DNA from: Desulfobacterales bacterium
GTDB taxonomy: Bacteria > Desulfobacterota > Desulfobacteria > Desulfobacterales > UBA11574
Length of the DNA stretch: 5,751 nt
Direction of reading: 5' to 3'
Assembly: GCA_012974475.1 (NCBI GenBank)
Contig: JAAXQD010000222.1
Span: forward strand, 1-5,751
Positions 4,718 to 5,751 of this stretch are shown one piece after another (position 1 is the stretch's first letter; the number at the start of each line of letters is the position of its first letter). The notes beneath the pieces are model-generated. The model saw nothing but the letters and a program-made list of their open reading frames with translations. It made no database searches and was not told the DNA's origin. A program made the translations under genes and the position numbers.

Positions 4718-5458
4718 TTACGTCCCATATCCCACAGGTAAGATGAGCAGGGGTTCATGGGATCTGCTAATTTTCATGACCCGTATCACATCATTGTCAT
4801 GAAAAGAACCCACGATCCCGACTCTCAGACCAAGGGCCTCCGCCTGGAGAAAGATATTTTGCCCTACATGACCTGCCTCGATCATAGCATACCTTTTTCC
4901 CCTGGTACCGTACTTGCTCGTAATCCGGCTATATTCTGAAGTGATCACCAGGTTTAGGGGGGCACTGGCCATCCACATCTGTGAGAGCGCTGTCTTGGCC
5001 ACATCCTTTCTGAAGTCCCCTTCTGTGATCAACAATGCAGCATGTTTATGAGGATCATAATGATAGATACCCGCCTTTAGTCCTTTCACGCCATTATCAC
5101 CCACTACCGCATAAATATCCATGGGGTATAAGGCCCCACCAGAAGGGGCCGACCGTTTGTAGCCCCTATCCTCGGTGATACCCTGTGCAGCCCAGAAAAT
5201 CTGTGAGAGCTGTTCCAGGGTTAAAGGTTTTGATAGATATGACCGAATGGTTCTGCGATGTTTAATGGCCTCCTCGACAGAGACTTCTCCTTTTAATCTG
5301 GGTTTAGGTAAGTTCATCTGGCGCTCCTCCCTCCCGGTCGTGCCATCTACCTTTCTGGCCATGGCCTTCCTGATAGAGAAAAAAGGCATAATAAAAAATG
5401 CCATAAGATAATTGGTAATCTTTTTTAAGATCTCTCTTCTTGTAAGATAGCTCAGCAT
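4718..5458 (-). CDS. SagB/ThcOx-type nitroreductase family FMN oxidoreductase with Tat-like N-terminus
   Basis: This 246-residue protein is of the nitroreductase superfamily, closest in look to the SagB-type dehydrogenase branch. FMN-binding features are H-R-R-T-I-R-S-Y at 67-74, SAPSGGALYPMDIYAV at 103-118, the helix GHVGQNIFLQAEALGL at 196-211, and the C-terminal PLLILPVGYG. The fold and cofactor are clear; the substrate is not. No azole-peptide cyclodehydratase gene is nearby, so a toxin-maturation role is not supported. Residues 5-12, LTRREILK, fit the twin-arginine consensus with I for F, and a hydrophobic stretch follows at 17-28. That suggests export of the folded flavoprotein or N-terminal membrane anchoring; KAMA at 31-34 is a possible cleavage site. 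The start at 5458 has AAAGG about seven bases upstream. It appears monocistronic. Confidence 0.88.
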   Translation of the reverse strand: MLSYLTRREILKKITNYLMAFFIMPFFSIRKAMARKVDGTTGREERQMNLPKPRLKGEVSVEEAIKHRRTIRSYLSKPLTLEQLSQIFWAAQGITEDRGYKRSAPSGGALYPMDIYAVVGDNGVKGLKAGIYHYDPHKHAALLITEGDFRKDVAKTALSQMWMASAPLNLVITSEYSRITSKYGTRGKRYAMIEAGHVGQNIFLQAEALGLRVGIVGSFHDNDVIRVMKISRSHEPLLILPVGYGT

Positions 5459-5581
5459 GTGGTGCCTTTAGATAATGCTAAGATTTTAAGCTCCTTAGAC
5501 TTACAATTTTGTACCCAAAATGGCATGTTTAAGACCAAACAACAGCCATTTAAAGAGCTCTTTTTACAAATTATCAGACAC

Positions 5582-5751
5582 TTAGCGTGGTCCGACCCCC
5601 ATTTCTGACTTCATACCCTCCTTGAATTCCTGTAAAGCAACCCTCAATGCAACACCCTCAAAAATCGGTGTTATACGCTCTCTGGATATTTGTAAACGTT
5701 CAAACCGATTATCGCATCAGTGCCCTCGACCTTCTGGTTGCCCCGCGTACT
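5582..5751 (-). pseudogene. Frame-disrupted 3' end of an unrecognised gene, cut by the window edge
   Basis: Reading in from the right edge, one minus-strand frame gives RGNQKVEGTDAII and then drifts to a stop at 5673-5671. The -1 frame is open from 5716 to a TAA at 5582 and reads RFERLQISRERITPIFEGVA, continuing to FKEGMKSEMGVGPR. Joining them near 5715 gives one plausible C-terminus of about 55 residues. The final codons run through CGACCCCCATT, shared with 4692-4702, so the true stop may have been replaced by repeat sequence. I cannot name the family; a transposase remnant is possible but unsupported by any motif. The opposite strand is also open here, so coding direction is not certain. 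Confidence 0.3.

Noticed and set aside
4718..5458. SagB role in azole-containing peptide toxin synthesis
   Set aside because: No YcaO cyclodehydratase, partner or precursor peptide is visible nearby; only the fold is shared.
1..5751. CRISPR array, tRNA, rRNA, toxin-antitoxin or phage defence genes
   Set aside because: No regularly spaced direct repeats of CRISPR size, no cloverleaf or rRNA sequence, and no defence-family motif was seen on either strand.

Overview
The window reads as chromosome from an anaerobic, corrinoid-using bacterium. A sulfate-reducing or syntrophic Desulfobacterota (deltaproteobacterial) lineage is the best guess. The pointers are a MtaA/URO-D-like protein next to a methyltransferase-type corrinoid protein, a short FmdB zinc ribbon, a Tat-motif nitroreductase, and AT-rich intergenic stretches littered with short repeats (TGAACCCT arrays, TTAATCAAGGATCAA, GGACCTGACCCC). 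The taxonomic call is inference; no rRNA or other marker gene is present.

Layout. Positions 1-222 are a pyrimidine-rich, repeat-bearing spacer. From 2600 down to 223, on the minus strand, lies a probable operon: a GFA/Mss4-fold zinc protein (2600-2097); a short reading frame coupled to it by TAATG and broken by an apparent one-base deletion (2097-1946); a corrinoid-binding methyl carrier (1921-1292); and a URO-D/MtaA-like methyltransferase (1209-223). The last two form the standard carrier-plus-methyltransferase pair of corrinoid C1 chemistry. No reductive activase and no methylamine or methanol MtxB partner lies in the window. Positions 2601-2771 form a divergent control region with a chain of inverted repeats and a good plus-strand promoter. 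That promoter drives a second cobalamin-binding-like gene (2772-3316) that begins at ATT rather than ATG and is split by a -1 frameshift.

The right half is four separate minus-strand units: an FmdB-family zinc ribbon (3582-3373), a class I SAM methyltransferase (4538-3966), a SagB-type nitroreductase with a twin-arginine N-terminus (5458-4718), and an unrecognised, frame-disrupted coding remnant running off the right edge (5751-5582). The spacers at 3583-3965 and 4539-4717 carry a 9-bp inverted repeat and two copies of a GGACCTGACCCC motif.

I see no CRISPR array, tRNA, rRNA, intact transposase or recognisable defence system. The points most worth checking are three places where a -1 shift would restore a sensible protein, the missing zinc ligands in the URO-D-like protein, and the structured element at 2603-2665.
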